A stretch of DNA of 32,184 nt from an uncultured Lachnospiraceae bacterium (lineage in GTDB: Bacteria > Bacillota > Clostridia > Lachnospirales > Lachnospiraceae), in assembly GCA_944380095.1 (NCBI GenBank), contig CALWGP010000015.1, positions 1-32,184 on the forward strand, written 5' to 3'. Position 1 is the first letter of the stretch. Every line of letters begins with the position of its first letter. Under the pieces are notes generated by a model. It did not search any database. It was not told the DNA's origin and was given only the letters and a program-made list of their open reading frames with translations. The position numbers were made by a program, and so were the translations under genes. This document shows, one piece after another, positions 15,930 through 23,079 of this stretch.

Positions 15930-16376
15930 TTGCAGATTATTGTATGGGGAGTGTGGCTGTGGATTCTGGTCCTGATTGCAAAACAGGACCGGCGGACCCG
16001 GACCATCCCGGACAGGCTGACGGCCTGCCTGATGGCGGCAGGGCTTTTGTCTGCCCTCTGGACGCCGCAGCCGGGAATGGTTCAAAGACTGGCCGGAGCC
16101 CTGGCGGTAAGCGTGCCGATGTTTGTCCTGAATATGGTCCGGCCGGGCGCTTTCGGGGGCGGGGATGTGAAACTGATGGCGGCGGGCGGGGTGATGCTGG
16201 GAGCCGGGGGGATCTGGCTGGCCTTTTGCCTCGCCCTTTTGCCGGCGGGGGGATACAGCCTTTTGCTTCTGAAAAAAGGAAAGGGAAAGAAGGCGGTTTT
16301 TGCCCTCGGACCCTTTTTGTGCGCAGGGATGGCGGCCGCCTGGATGGCAGGGCTTTTGGAAAGACTGGACCGATGA
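15930..16376 (+). CDS. Small A24-family prepilin peptidase
   Basis: Aspartic membrane protease that cleaves type IV prepilin-like leaders. The product has about 148 residues and lacks the N-terminal methylase domain, as in the short TadV/CpaA/ComC-core type. The two catalytic aspartates are expected in the cytosolic loops at RRTRTIPDRLT and in the GAFGGGDVKLM motif (GxGD). Hydrophobic helices surround both. I chose the TTG at 15930 because AGAGGAGG lies four bases upstream; an in-frame GTG at 15903 adds nine residues but lacks a comparable site. No pilin, secretion ATPase or pilus genes are in the window, so its substrates are elsewhere. It starts 29 bases after the nuclease gene. Confidence 0.85.
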   Translation: MQIIVWGVWLWILVLIAKQDRRTRTIPDRLTACLMAAGLLSALWTPQPGMVQRLAGALAVSVPMFVLNMVRPGAFGGGDVKLMAAGGVMLGAGGIWLAFCLALLPAGGYSLLLLKKGKGKKAVFALGPFLCAGMAAAWMAGLLERLDR

Positions 16377-16406
16377 GCCAAATTTGCATTTCGCGGGGGA
16401 AAATCC

Positions 16407-16436
16407 TTTACAAACCGGGGATTGTGTTGTTAAAAT
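16407..16436 (+). promoter_or_regulatory. Possible sigma-A promoter for the second TPR gene
   Basis: TTTACA (16407-16412) and TAAAAT (16431-16436), 18 bases apart, lie 37 bases before the TPR gene start, within the 97-base gap that follows the prepilin peptidase gene. Confidence 0.5.
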
Positions 16437-16473
16437 ATCGGATAGATTTTGCAGAGAAAAGAAGGATAGGGAA

Positions 16474-17754
16474 ATGAAGAGAAAACGCAGGCAAAGAAGA
16501 CGGAGGATCGTAACGGCGGCGGCAGCGGCCGTGGTAGTGGCGGCGGCAGGCAGTACGATCCTGTACTGGAACCTGCCGGGGACCAGGGCGGACCGGAAGC
16601 TGAACCGGGCCATGGACCTGATGACCGAGATGGATTACGTGCAGGCGGAGGAAGTCTATACACAGGCGCTGTCCATCGATGAAAACAGCGTCCGTGCCTA
16701 CCGGGGGCTGGCAGACGATTATCTGGCCCAGGGCAGGGACAAGGAAGCCTTGGACATTCTGAAAAAGGGCTATGAAGTTACGGGATCCGAAGTCCTTTTG
16801 CAAAATTACAGCGCAACGGTCTTAAACCGGGTGGTGGAAAGAGTCAACGAAGGGTCTGCGGATCTTTCCGATATCGAAAGCTGTCTGGATGTGCTGGAAG
16901 CGGATCCGTCCCGGAAAGAAGCGGTCAGCCTTCTGGAAACCTGTGCCGGCCGGGTGCTTGGCGACGGGGAAAAAAGCCTGGTATTATTGGAACGTTCAGA
17001 AGGGGATGATTCGTTTGACCGTTACTGTGGGATCCTGGAGAGGCTGTTTTCCCTGACAGAGCAGGACTCGGGCACTTTTTTGCCGGTCCTGGAACAATAT
17101 GCGGTGATCCAGGCGCCGGCCGTCTATTTAAGCCTGTCCAATGCGGACGAATACCGGGAGATTTTGAACAGGGCGCAGCAGCTGGGCGTTGAAGAGGCGG
17201 CAGGGATTTTAGCCTGTCTGGACAAGCAGGAGGAAGTCAGCGCTTACTTTGCCCCCATGTTTGAGGACTTTGAAGCGCAGAATTTTGAAGCGGCCAAGGA
17301 TTTTATTACAAACGACGCCTACGCACAGATCCGGGACGCTTTTATTTCCGACACGATGGAATACTGGTACGGCGGGACTTATATCCCGGTGACCAAGGAA
17401 GCCATTGTCTTTTTGCAGACGGAAAAAGGATGGATGTTTTCCTTTGTGGAAGACGATTCCTTAGCGGCGCCGACGGGTACCATCCGGGTATTGGGACAGA
17501 AAATGGAGGATCTGGGCGTACAGCGGTCCAGCATCGAATATGTGCCGTCCTATGACCCGCAGCAGTATTATCCCCATACGGAATATGAGATTGTTTACTG
17601 GAATACCATGGTCAGTGGCATTGCCACGGACAATACCAACGTGGTGTCCCGTATGAACTACCGGTTCGCGGAAAAAATCTACACGGCCCAGGGGATGGAA
17701 GCAAATATGATCTATGACTGGGGAGGCGCCAACGAAACCAGGAAAAAAGAGTAA
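16474..17754 (+). CDS. Membrane-anchored TPR protein of unknown function
   Basis: 426-residue protein with a strongly basic N terminus (KRKRRQRRRR), then a single membrane helix at about 12-33 (TAAAAAVVVAAAGSTILYW), so the rest is likely extracytoplasmic. Two TPR-like repeats cover about residues 38-105 (DYVQAEEVYTQALSIDENSV, then DKEALDILKKGYE). The middle is helical. The C-terminal third, rich in Tyr and Trp (YWYGGTYIPV, FLQTEKGWMF, HTEYEIVYWNTMV), may be a beta-rich ligand-binding domain. The start is the ATG at 16474; a longer in-frame reading from 16300 would overlap the peptidase gene. It resembles the zinc-ribbon TPR protein upstream of spoIIA in having a TM plus TPR layout but is not obviously a duplicate. 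Function unknown. Confidence 0.82.
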   Translation: MKRKRRQRRRRIVTAAAAAVVVAAAGSTILYWNLPGTRADRKLNRAMDLMTEMDYVQAEEVYTQALSIDENSVRAYRGLADDYLAQGRDKEALDILKKGYEVTGSEVLLQNYSATVLNRVVERVNEGSADLSDIESCLDVLEADPSRKEAVSLLETCAGRVLGDGEKSLVLLERSEGDDSFDRYCGILERLFSLTEQDSGTFLPVLEQYAVIQAPAVYLSLSNADEYREILNRAQQLGVEEAAGILACLDKQEEVSAYFAPMFEDFEAQNFEAAKDFITNDAYAQIRDAFISDTMEYWYGGTYIPVTKEAIVFLQTEKGWMFSFVEDDSLAAPTGTIRVLGQKMEDLGVQRSSIEYVPSYDPQQYYPHTEYEIVYWNTMVSGIATDNTNVVSRMNYRFAEKIYTAQGMEANMIYDWGGANETRKKE

Positions 17755-17779
17755 CGAAAGGATGCAGGAGCGGACTTTT

Positions 17780-18427
17780 ATGGGACGTTGTATCATCGTA
17801 GGGGCGGGAGAGCTGAAAAGCCGGACAATTGAAGTAAGGAAAGATGATTTTGTCATCGCCGCGGACGCGGGATTTTCCCACTGCAGGCGGATGGGCCTTT
17901 CCCCGGACTTAATCGTGGGGGATTTTGACTCCCTTCCGAAAGAAGAGCAGGCACGGCTGGAGCGGATCCGCAAAGAGGAGCCGCAGCGGCTGCTGACCCT
18001 CCCTTCCGAAAAAGACGATACGGATATGCTGGCGGCCATCCGGGAAGGCCTTGCAAAAGGCTGCCGGGAGTTTTTCCTCTACGGCGGACTGGGCGGCCGG
18101 CTGGGCCATACCATCGCCAATATCCAGTGCCTGAATTTTCTAAAGGAGAGGGGCGCTGCCGGATATCTTGCGGACGGGGATATGCTGGTGTTTTTGGCCC
18201 GAAACGAAACCATCCGCCTTCCGGAAAGGGAAAGCGGATGGCTGTCTTTGTTTTCCATGGGGGAAAGGGCGCAGGGGGTTACCTTAAAGGGTCTGAAATA
18301 TGAACTGACGGACGCCCTTATCACCAACAGCTTCCCGGTGGGTGTTTCCAATGAATTTATCGGAAAGGAAGCCGAAATTACCGTCCGGGACGGAACCTTG
18401 CTGATCCTCACCGCCCCGAAGGACTGA
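17780..18427 (+). CDS. thiN: Thiamine pyrophosphokinase
   Basis: Cytosolic enzyme that transfers pyrophosphate from ATP to thiamine, making the cofactor thiamine diphosphate. The 215 residues contain the family's nucleotide and metal sites: AADAGFSHC near residue 28, GDFDS at 47-51, DDTD at 79-82 and GGRLGH at 105-110, followed by the C-terminal thiamine-binding beta domain (SLFSMGE, then GLKYEL). Of two in-frame ATGs, 17780 has AGGAG nine bases upstream and gives the natural N terminus MGRCIIVGAGE; the ATG at 17762 is too close to its AAAGG. It follows the TPR gene by 25 bases. Its position away from the common rsgA-rpe-thiN cluster is unremarkable. Identity is secure. Confidence 0.93.
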   Translation: MGRCIIVGAGELKSRTIEVRKDDFVIAADAGFSHCRRMGLSPDLIVGDFDSLPKEEQARLERIRKEEPQRLLTLPSEKDDTDMLAAIREGLAKGCREFFLYGGLGGRLGHTIANIQCLNFLKERGAAGYLADGDMLVFLARNETIRLPERESGWLSLFSMGERAQGVTLKGLKYELTDALITNSFPVGVSNEFIGKEAEITVRDGTLLILTAPKD

Positions 18428-18454
18428 CGGATTCGAAAAATATATGTTCTATTT

Positions 18455-20233
18455 CTATTCTACGTTTTTAAACTGGCTCATATACAGATCGTAATAAAAT
18501 CCCTTTTTTGCCAAAAGCTGGGCAGCGTTGCCTTCTTCAATGATCCGCCCGTCGTCGATGACAAAAATCCGGTCCGCTTTCTGGATGGTGGAAAGCCGGT
18601 GGGCGATGACAAAGGAGGTCCGCCCGGCCAGCAGATGTTCAATCCCCTCCTGGACCAGGATTTCGGTGTTGGTGTCGATGCTGCTGGTGGCTTCGTCCAG
18701 AATCAGGATGCGGGGGTCGGAAACCATGGTGCGCGCAAAAGCCAGAAGCTGTTTCTGGCCGATGGACAGGCCGCCGCCCCGTTCCGAAAGCACCGTGTCG
18801 TAGCCCTGGTCCAGCTTCATAATAAAATCGTGGGCATTGACGGCCTTTGCCGCCGCCTCGATTTGTTCGTCCGTGGCATCCAGCCGCCCGTAGCGGATAT
18901 TGTCCCGGATGGTGCCGGAGAAGAGGAAATTGTCCTGGGTCATAACGCCCATCTGCCGGCGGAGACTTTCGATGGATACCTTTGTAAGGTCATAGTCGTC
19001 GATATAAATATGTCCTTTTTGAATGTCGTAAAACCGGCTGATCAGGTTGACGATGGTAGTCTTTCCGGCGCCGGTGGGGCCTACCAGGGCGATGGTTTCC
19101 CCGGGACGCACCCGGAAGCTGACATGGTCCAGCACCCGGCGCTGGCCGTCATAGGAAAAGGAAACGTCGTCAAAGGTGACCTGTCCCTGGATGGGGGGAA
19201 GTTCCTTTACATCCGGATCATCCTTGACGGAAGGCTTGGTATCCATGATTTCAAAGATCCGTTCCGCCCCGGCGATATTGGTGACAATCTGGTTGTAAAA
19301 ATTGCTCAGGTTCATAATCGGCCGCCAGAACATGGAAATATAGGAACCAAAGGCGATGAGGGTCCCCACGGAAACCCGGTCCGTCCCCAGGACGACAATG
19401 CCCGTAAAGTACAGGGAAATGGTGCCCAGTCCCCAGCAAAAGTCAATCACCGAGCCGAAGGCGTCGTTTAAACGGACCGCGTCGATAAAGGACTGGCGGT
19501 GTTCCTTTGTGAGGGTGAAAAAGGTATCCGCCGTTTCGCGCTCCGCGGTGAAACTCTGGATGATCCGGATGCCGGACAGATCCTCGTGGATGAAAGCGTT
19601 TAGGTTGGAGGACTTTTTCCGGTGGATCTGCCAGCGCTTATGGGAAAATACCTGGATGAACCACATGCAGCCGGCCATCAGGGGCAGGCTGACCAGGGAA
19701 GCGGCCGCAAGGACGGGATTTTTCACAAACATAATGGCCACTACGGCGCAGATGGTGAAAAAGTCCGGAAGCAGGGTGGTAACGCAGTTGCCCATCACAT
19801 CCTTTAAAGAATTGATATCCCCGATAATCCGGGCAAGGATTTTGCCCGTGGGACGGCTGTCAAAAAACTGGAAGTCCAGTGTCTGGATGTGGGTGTAAAG
19901 CTGCTGGCGGATGGTCACCAGGATATTGTTGCACAGTTTGGCCATGATCCACATGCGCAGCTTCACGCCCAGGATCATCAGGACGTTTAAGGATACCGCA
20001 AAAAGGATCAGACGAAAAAGGCCGGGAAAGTCCCCCGCAGAAATCCGGTTGTCAATGGCCTCTTCCATGATCAGCGGGTTAAGCAGGGTGACGCAGACGC
20101 AGAAAGCCATGATGGCAAGCACGCCGGCAATCTGTTTTTTGTAGTCCAGCAGATAGGAAAAAAGCCGCAGCAGCGTCTTCATTTTCCCCACTTCTACGCT
20201 GGTTTCATCGTCTTTATAGGAATTGAAAGCCAT
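18455..20233 (-). CDS. Heterodimeric ABC exporter, catalytic-Walker-B subunit
   Basis: 592-residue half-transporter with an N-terminal six-helix membrane domain and a C-terminal ATPase domain. It has Walker A GPTGAGKTT, Walker B ILILDEATSSID with the catalytic Glu, and an H-loop in IAHRLS. Its signature is LSIGQ (489-493), where isoleucine at 491 replaces glycine. The gene directly upstream, ending six bases before this start, encodes the partner with LSGGQ but no catalytic Glu, so the two complete one another. The ATG at 20233 has GGAGGTG upstream. It is the second gene of the operon and faces thiN tail to tail; I see no terminator in the 27 bases between. Exporters of this kind handle drugs, lipids or peptides; the substrate is unknown. 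Confidence 0.93.
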   Translation of the reverse strand: MAFNSYKDDETSVEVGKMKTLLRLFSYLLDYKKQIAGVLAIMAFCVCVTLLNPLIMEEAIDNRISAGDFPGLFRLILFAVSLNVLMILGVKLRMWIMAKLCNNILVTIRQQLYTHIQTLDFQFFDSRPTGKILARIIGDINSLKDVMGNCVTTLLPDFFTICAVVAIMFVKNPVLAAASLVSLPLMAGCMWFIQVFSHKRWQIHRKKSSNLNAFIHEDLSGIRIIQSFTAERETADTFFTLTKEHRQSFIDAVRLNDAFGSVIDFCWGLGTISLYFTGIVVLGTDRVSVGTLIAFGSYISMFWRPIMNLSNFYNQIVTNIAGAERIFEIMDTKPSVKDDPDVKELPPIQGQVTFDDVSFSYDGQRRVLDHVSFRVRPGETIALVGPTGAGKTTIVNLISRFYDIQKGHIYIDDYDLTKVSIESLRRQMGVMTQDNFLFSGTIRDNIRYGRLDATDEQIEAAAKAVNAHDFIMKLDQGYDTVLSERGGGLSIGQKQLLAFARTMVSDPRILILDEATSSIDTNTEILVQEGIEHLLAGRTSFVIAHRLSTIQKADRIFVIDDGRIIEEGNAAQLLAKKGFYYDLYMSQFKNVE

Positions 20234-20239
20234 ATTATT

Positions 20240-21970
20240 TTACACCTCCCCGTTAAGCCAGGACCCGTACTGGGCCTGCCATGTTTTGTAATAAAGCCCT
20301 TTTTGGGCAAGAAGCTGTTCGTGAGTGCCCCGTTCTGCCACGCGCCCGCCCTCCAGGACGAGGATTTCGTCGGCATGCCGGACCGCGCTGATCCGGTGGG
20401 CGATAATGATTTTGGTGGTGCCTTTCAGCTGCGCCAAAGATTGCTGGATGGCAAATTCCGTCTCCATGTCCAGGGCGCTGGTGGAGTCGTCCAGCACCAG
20501 CACGGGCGTATGCTTCGCCAGGGCCCGCGCAATGCTGATGCGCTGTTTCTGTCCGCCCGAAAGCCCCACGCCCCGCTCGCCGATGACCGTATCATAGCCG
20601 GATTCCAGCCGGTCGATAAATTCGGAAGCCTGGGCGTTTTGGGAAGCCGTAACCACTTCCCCGGCGGTGACGCGGCCTTTTTTCCCAAGGACCACGTTTT
20701 CGCGGATGGTATCGGAAAAAAGGAAAACGTCCTGCATTACGGAGGAAATGCTGCTGCGAAGCTGGGACAGGGACAGATCCCGGATGTTCACCCCGTCCAG
20801 ATAGATGGCGCCGTCCGTTGCGTCATAGAGACGCTGGAGCAGCTGGATGATGGACGTCTTGCCGCTGCCCGTAGCCCCCATGATGCCCACGGTCCCGCCG
20901 GCTTTTACATGGAAGGTGATGTCGCTTAAAATTTCGTGCAGGTCCGCTTTGTGGAAAGAAACGTGCTCAAAGCGGATATCGCCCTGTACCTGCTTTAGGA
21001 CTACGGGATGTTCGGACTGCGTGATCACGGGCTTTACCGCGTAGATCCGCTTGATTTTGCGATAGCTTCCCACTGCGGAGGAAAAGTCGTTGGACAGCCA
21101 GCCCAGCATCTCCATGGGCCAGACAATGTTGGTGGAATATTCCACAAAAGCGGTCAGGGTACCCAGCGTCATTTCGCCTTGCATATAGAGGAACCCTCCC
21201 AGAAGCAGGATGACCAGGGGAAGGAGCTTGCCGATCAGGGAAAACCAGGGGGAGTAGCGCACGAAAACCCTGGACTGTTTCATATTCAGGTCATAATAGC
21301 GGCGGTTGTGGGAAAGGAATTTGGCGATTTCAAATTTTTCGCGGGCAAAAGCCTTGACCGTGCGTACGCCGGCCAGATTTTCCTCCGCCACGGTATTGAG
21401 CGCCGCGTTTTCTTCGCTGATGTCCTCATAAATCTGCCCCAGGCGGCTTTCCATGCGCAGGGCCAGCACGGCGCAGAAAATCATGCAGCAGGTGGGCAGG
21501 ACCGCCAGCTTCCAGCTTAAGCTGTACATACAGACCAGGATGACCGTCACATGGAAGATGACTTCCAGAATCAGCATGCTGACATAGCCTACGGCATTCC
21601 AGATGCGGTCGATGTCATCCTTGACCCGGGCCATGAGTTCGCCGGTCTGGGTGCGGTCAAAAAATTCCGTGCTCAGCGACTGGATATGGGCAAACAGGTC
21701 GCGGCGCATGTCGGTGGCGATGGAGGCGGAGATACGGTCGAAGGTAAATTCCTTGGCGTAGCCGAAGATACACCGGCCCACGCCTACGGCCAGGATGCCT
21801 CCCAGAAGATATTTCAGCTTCTCCATTTCCCCGCCCACAATGACGTCGTCTACAATGTGACGGGTCAGCTGCGGGGACAGAAGATCCAGGGAAACGGCAA
21901 TCATCATGGAAAGGATCGCAAAAAGATAGCCCCCGATGTGCTGTCCCAGATAAGCGGTTAGCTTTTTCAT
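20240..21970 (-). CDS. Heterodimeric ABC exporter, degenerate-site subunit
   Basis: 576-residue half-transporter with six membrane helices and an ATPase domain: Walker A GATGSGKTS, canonical signature LSGGQ, and Walker B VLVLDDSTSALD, in which D495 takes the place of the catalytic glutamate. The H-loop histidine (IAHRIS) is retained. Together with the downstream gene this gives one competent and one degenerate ATP site, as known for TM287/288 and BmrCD. The ATG at 21970 has AGGGGG nine bases before it; a TTG 21 bases further upstream is in frame but not supported. It is the first gene of the operon. A weak TATTAT lies upstream but no good -35, so the promoter is unclear. Confidence 0.93.
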   Translation of the reverse strand: MKKLTAYLGQHIGGYLFAILSMMIAVSLDLLSPQLTRHIVDDVIVGGEMEKLKYLLGGILAVGVGRCIFGYAKEFTFDRISASIATDMRRDLFAHIQSLSTEFFDRTQTGELMARVKDDIDRIWNAVGYVSMLILEVIFHVTVILVCMYSLSWKLAVLPTCCMIFCAVLALRMESRLGQIYEDISEENAALNTVAEENLAGVRTVKAFAREKFEIAKFLSHNRRYYDLNMKQSRVFVRYSPWFSLIGKLLPLVILLLGGFLYMQGEMTLGTLTAFVEYSTNIVWPMEMLGWLSNDFSSAVGSYRKIKRIYAVKPVITQSEHPVVLKQVQGDIRFEHVSFHKADLHEILSDITFHVKAGGTVGIMGATGSGKTSIIQLLQRLYDATDGAIYLDGVNIRDLSLSQLRSSISSVMQDVFLFSDTIRENVVLGKKGRVTAGEVVTASQNAQASEFIDRLESGYDTVIGERGVGLSGGQKQRISIARALAKHTPVLVLDDSTSALDMETEFAIQQSLAQLKGTTKIIIAHRISAVRHADEILVLEGGRVAERGTHEQLLAQKGLYYKTWQAQYGSWLNGEV

Positions 21971-22018
21971 AAGTAAAAACCCCCTGATCAATAATAAGTT
22001 GTATGAATGGATTTAAAA

Positions 22019-22130
22019 GTATAAAAAAGTGTGCGCCGGGGCGCACACTCGCGCCGAGCGCGGTTGCCGTCAGGCAACACTCTACTTTTCGCGCGAGTGC
22101 GCATCCTCAGCGGAGCGTCTTTTTTTATAC
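22019..22130. repeat. Palindrome-rich intergenic element
   Basis: The 112-base element is bounded by GTATAAAAAA (22019-22028) and its exact reverse complement (22121-22130). Inside are an 8-base stem GTGTGCGC/GCGCACAC (22029-22048) with a CGGG loop, and a 6-base stem GTTGCC/GGCAAC (22063-22078) with a GTCA loop. A long-range pairing of GCGCACACTCGCGC (22041-22054) with GCGCGAGTGCGC (22091-22102) is an alternative to the first stem. This nested design suggests a dispersed palindromic repeat of REP or MITE type rather than unique regulatory DNA, but copy number cannot be judged here. Confidence 0.6.
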
Positions 22131-22163
22131 GATAGGAAATGAAATTTCCTATCGTATAAAAAA
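22121..22163. repeat. Perfect 20-base palindrome with 3-base loop
   Basis: The arm 22121-22140 and the arm 22144-22163 are exact reverse complements (core ATACGATAGGAAAT and ATTTCCTATCGTAT) around GAA. Each strand reads T6, hairpin, A6. It could act as a bidirectional terminator or as the end of the neighbouring element. Confidence 0.85.
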
Positions 22164-22193
22164 GAGCCGTTTGGGAAAGACTCCCGACGGCTC
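22158..22193 (-). terminator. Leftward intrinsic terminator 2
   Basis: On the minus strand GAGCCGT and ACGGCTC form the outer stem (22164-22193), with GGGA/TCCC inside, followed by six T (22163-22158). Its T run is also one arm end of the adjacent palindrome. It would stop leftward transcripts before the ABC operon. Confidence 0.8.
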
Positions 22194-22244
22194 CTTTGGG
22201 CGAAAACAGGCCCGCGTCCTGTCCGCGGCAGAAAAACCGGACAG

Positions 22245-22280
22245 AAAAAAAGCCGCAGCATAAAAGTCGATTGCTGCGGC
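22245..22280 (-). terminator. Leftward intrinsic terminator 1
   Basis: On the minus strand GCCGCAGCA pairs with TGCTGCGGC (22252-22280), followed by seven T (22251-22245). This is a canonical terminator just downstream of the 28-codon gene, and serves both it and any mntP read-through. Confidence 0.88.
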
Positions 22281-22289
22281 AAAACTGCG

Positions 22290-22315
22290 AAAACGGGATG
22301 AAACCATCCTGTTTT
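22290..22315. terminator. Hairpin at the end of the 28-codon gene
   Basis: AAAACGGGATG (22290-22300) and CATCCTGTTTT (22305-22315) pair over 11 bases, with one GU pair and a four-base loop. One arm touches the stop codon of the small gene. It lacks a long T run, so it may protect the 3' end of the transcript rather than terminate on its own. Confidence 0.55.
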
Positions 22316-22400
22316 AATGTATCGCGCTACCGGAGGCAATCTGAATATGATCATAATCGGCAGAATCCATTTTCATTCCAAACGCAGCGAACAATAACAT
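22314..22400 (-). CDS. 28-aa small protein beside mntP
   Basis: A 28-codon gene, too short for ordinary gene calling. Upstream is AAAGGAGGT, a full match to the 16S anti-Shine-Dalgarno, with seven bases between GGAGG and ATG. The product begins MLLFAAFGMKMDSADYDH and ends IQIASGSAIH. It has a short hydrophobic start (six residues) and a polar, acidic centre (D12, D15, D17, H18) that could bind a metal, though this is only a suggestion. There is no full membrane helix, cysteine or double-glycine leader. A promoter-like TTGACA lies upstream, and a strong terminator follows. It lies 103 bases after mntP on the same strand. I do not recognise it. Small-protein regulator, peptide signal or leader peptide are all open. 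Confidence 0.68.
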   Translation of the reverse strand: MLLFAAFGMKMDSADYDHIQIASGSAIH

Positions 22401-22456
22401 AACAGTACCTCCTTTCCTTAATTTTTGTTTTTTTGTGTCCTGCTTCGTATATCCTT

Positions 22457-22485
22457 ACCCTATCATCCGGGATAACAGCTGTCAA
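22457..22485 (-). promoter_or_regulatory. Possible promoter for the 28-codon gene
   Basis: On the minus strand a perfect TTGACA (22480-22485) is followed after 17 bases by TAGGGT (22457-22462), which matches only half of the -10 consensus. It lies just behind mntP, about 57 bases before the small ATG. Confidence 0.45.
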
Positions 22486-22503
22486 TCCCCTAATTGAAAT
22501 TTT

Positions 22504-23067
22504 TCAGAAAGCAAGAATCCCCAGATGCTCCAGCAGGATTTTAAGGCCAAGTAAAACGAGCACCAGGCCGCCGAAAAATTCCGCCCTGGAACGCCAGCGG
22601 CTGCCGAAGACGTTGCCGACTTTTAAGCCGGCAGCAGAGAGCAGGAAGGTGATGACGCCGATGAAGCTGACGGCGGGAACGATGGAAACTTTCAGAAAAG
22701 CGAAGGTGATTCCAACGGCCAGGGCGTCGATGCTGGTGGCCACGGCCAGGGGGAACATGGCGCGGACGCAGAAGGAACCGTCGCAGCACTCGTCAAAAGA
22801 AAAGGACTCCCGGATCATGTTCCCGCCGATGACGGCCAGCAGGACAAAGGCGATCCAGTGGTCGATGCTGGTGATGAGGGACGAAAAGGAAACGCCCAGG
22901 AAGTATCCGATCAGGGGCATCATGGCCTGGAACCCGCCGAACCACAGCCCTGTGACAAGGGACTGGCGGAAGGTGGTTTTTTGCACGGACAGCCCCTTGC
23001 AGACGGAAACGGCAAAAGCGTCCATGGACAGGCCGCAGGCAATGAGGAACAGTTCGAAAAGGCTCAT
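22504..23067 (-). CDS. mntP: Manganese efflux pump MntP
   Basis: Six-helix membrane pump of the MntP (LysE superfamily) type that exports Mn2+. The 187-residue protein has the two family repeats with conserved aspartates: LSMDAFAVS (D16) in helix 1 and TSIDALAVG in helix 4. [10 protein letters not shown] lies in helix 2. A Cys-containing loop, [10 protein letters not shown], sits between the halves. The ATG at 23067 has AAGGAG seven bases upstream. It begins 12 bases after the CDF gene, so the two share a transcript. No yybP-ykoY riboswitch fits in the short gap. Identity is secure; Mn2+ specificity is from family knowledge. Confidence 0.93.
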   Translation of the reverse strand: MSLFELFLIACGLSMDAFAVSVCKGLSVQKTTFRQSLVTGLWFGGFQAMMPLIGYFLGVSFSSLITSIDHWIAFVLLAVIGGNMIRESFSFDECCDGSFCVRAMFPLAVATSIDALAVGITFAFLKVSIVPAVSFIGVITFLLSAAGLKVGNVFGSRWRSRAEFFGGLVLVLLGLKILLEHLGILAF

Positions 23068-23079
23068 GGCAAAACTCCT

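Noticed and set aside
18599-19471. 290-codon plus-strand frame opposite the ABC exporter
   Set aside because: Antisense shadow of the ATPase and membrane domains, without translation signals.
22121-22163. CRISPR-like repeat
   Set aside because: It is a single perfect palindrome with a 3-base loop, not a spaced array, and no cas genes are present.
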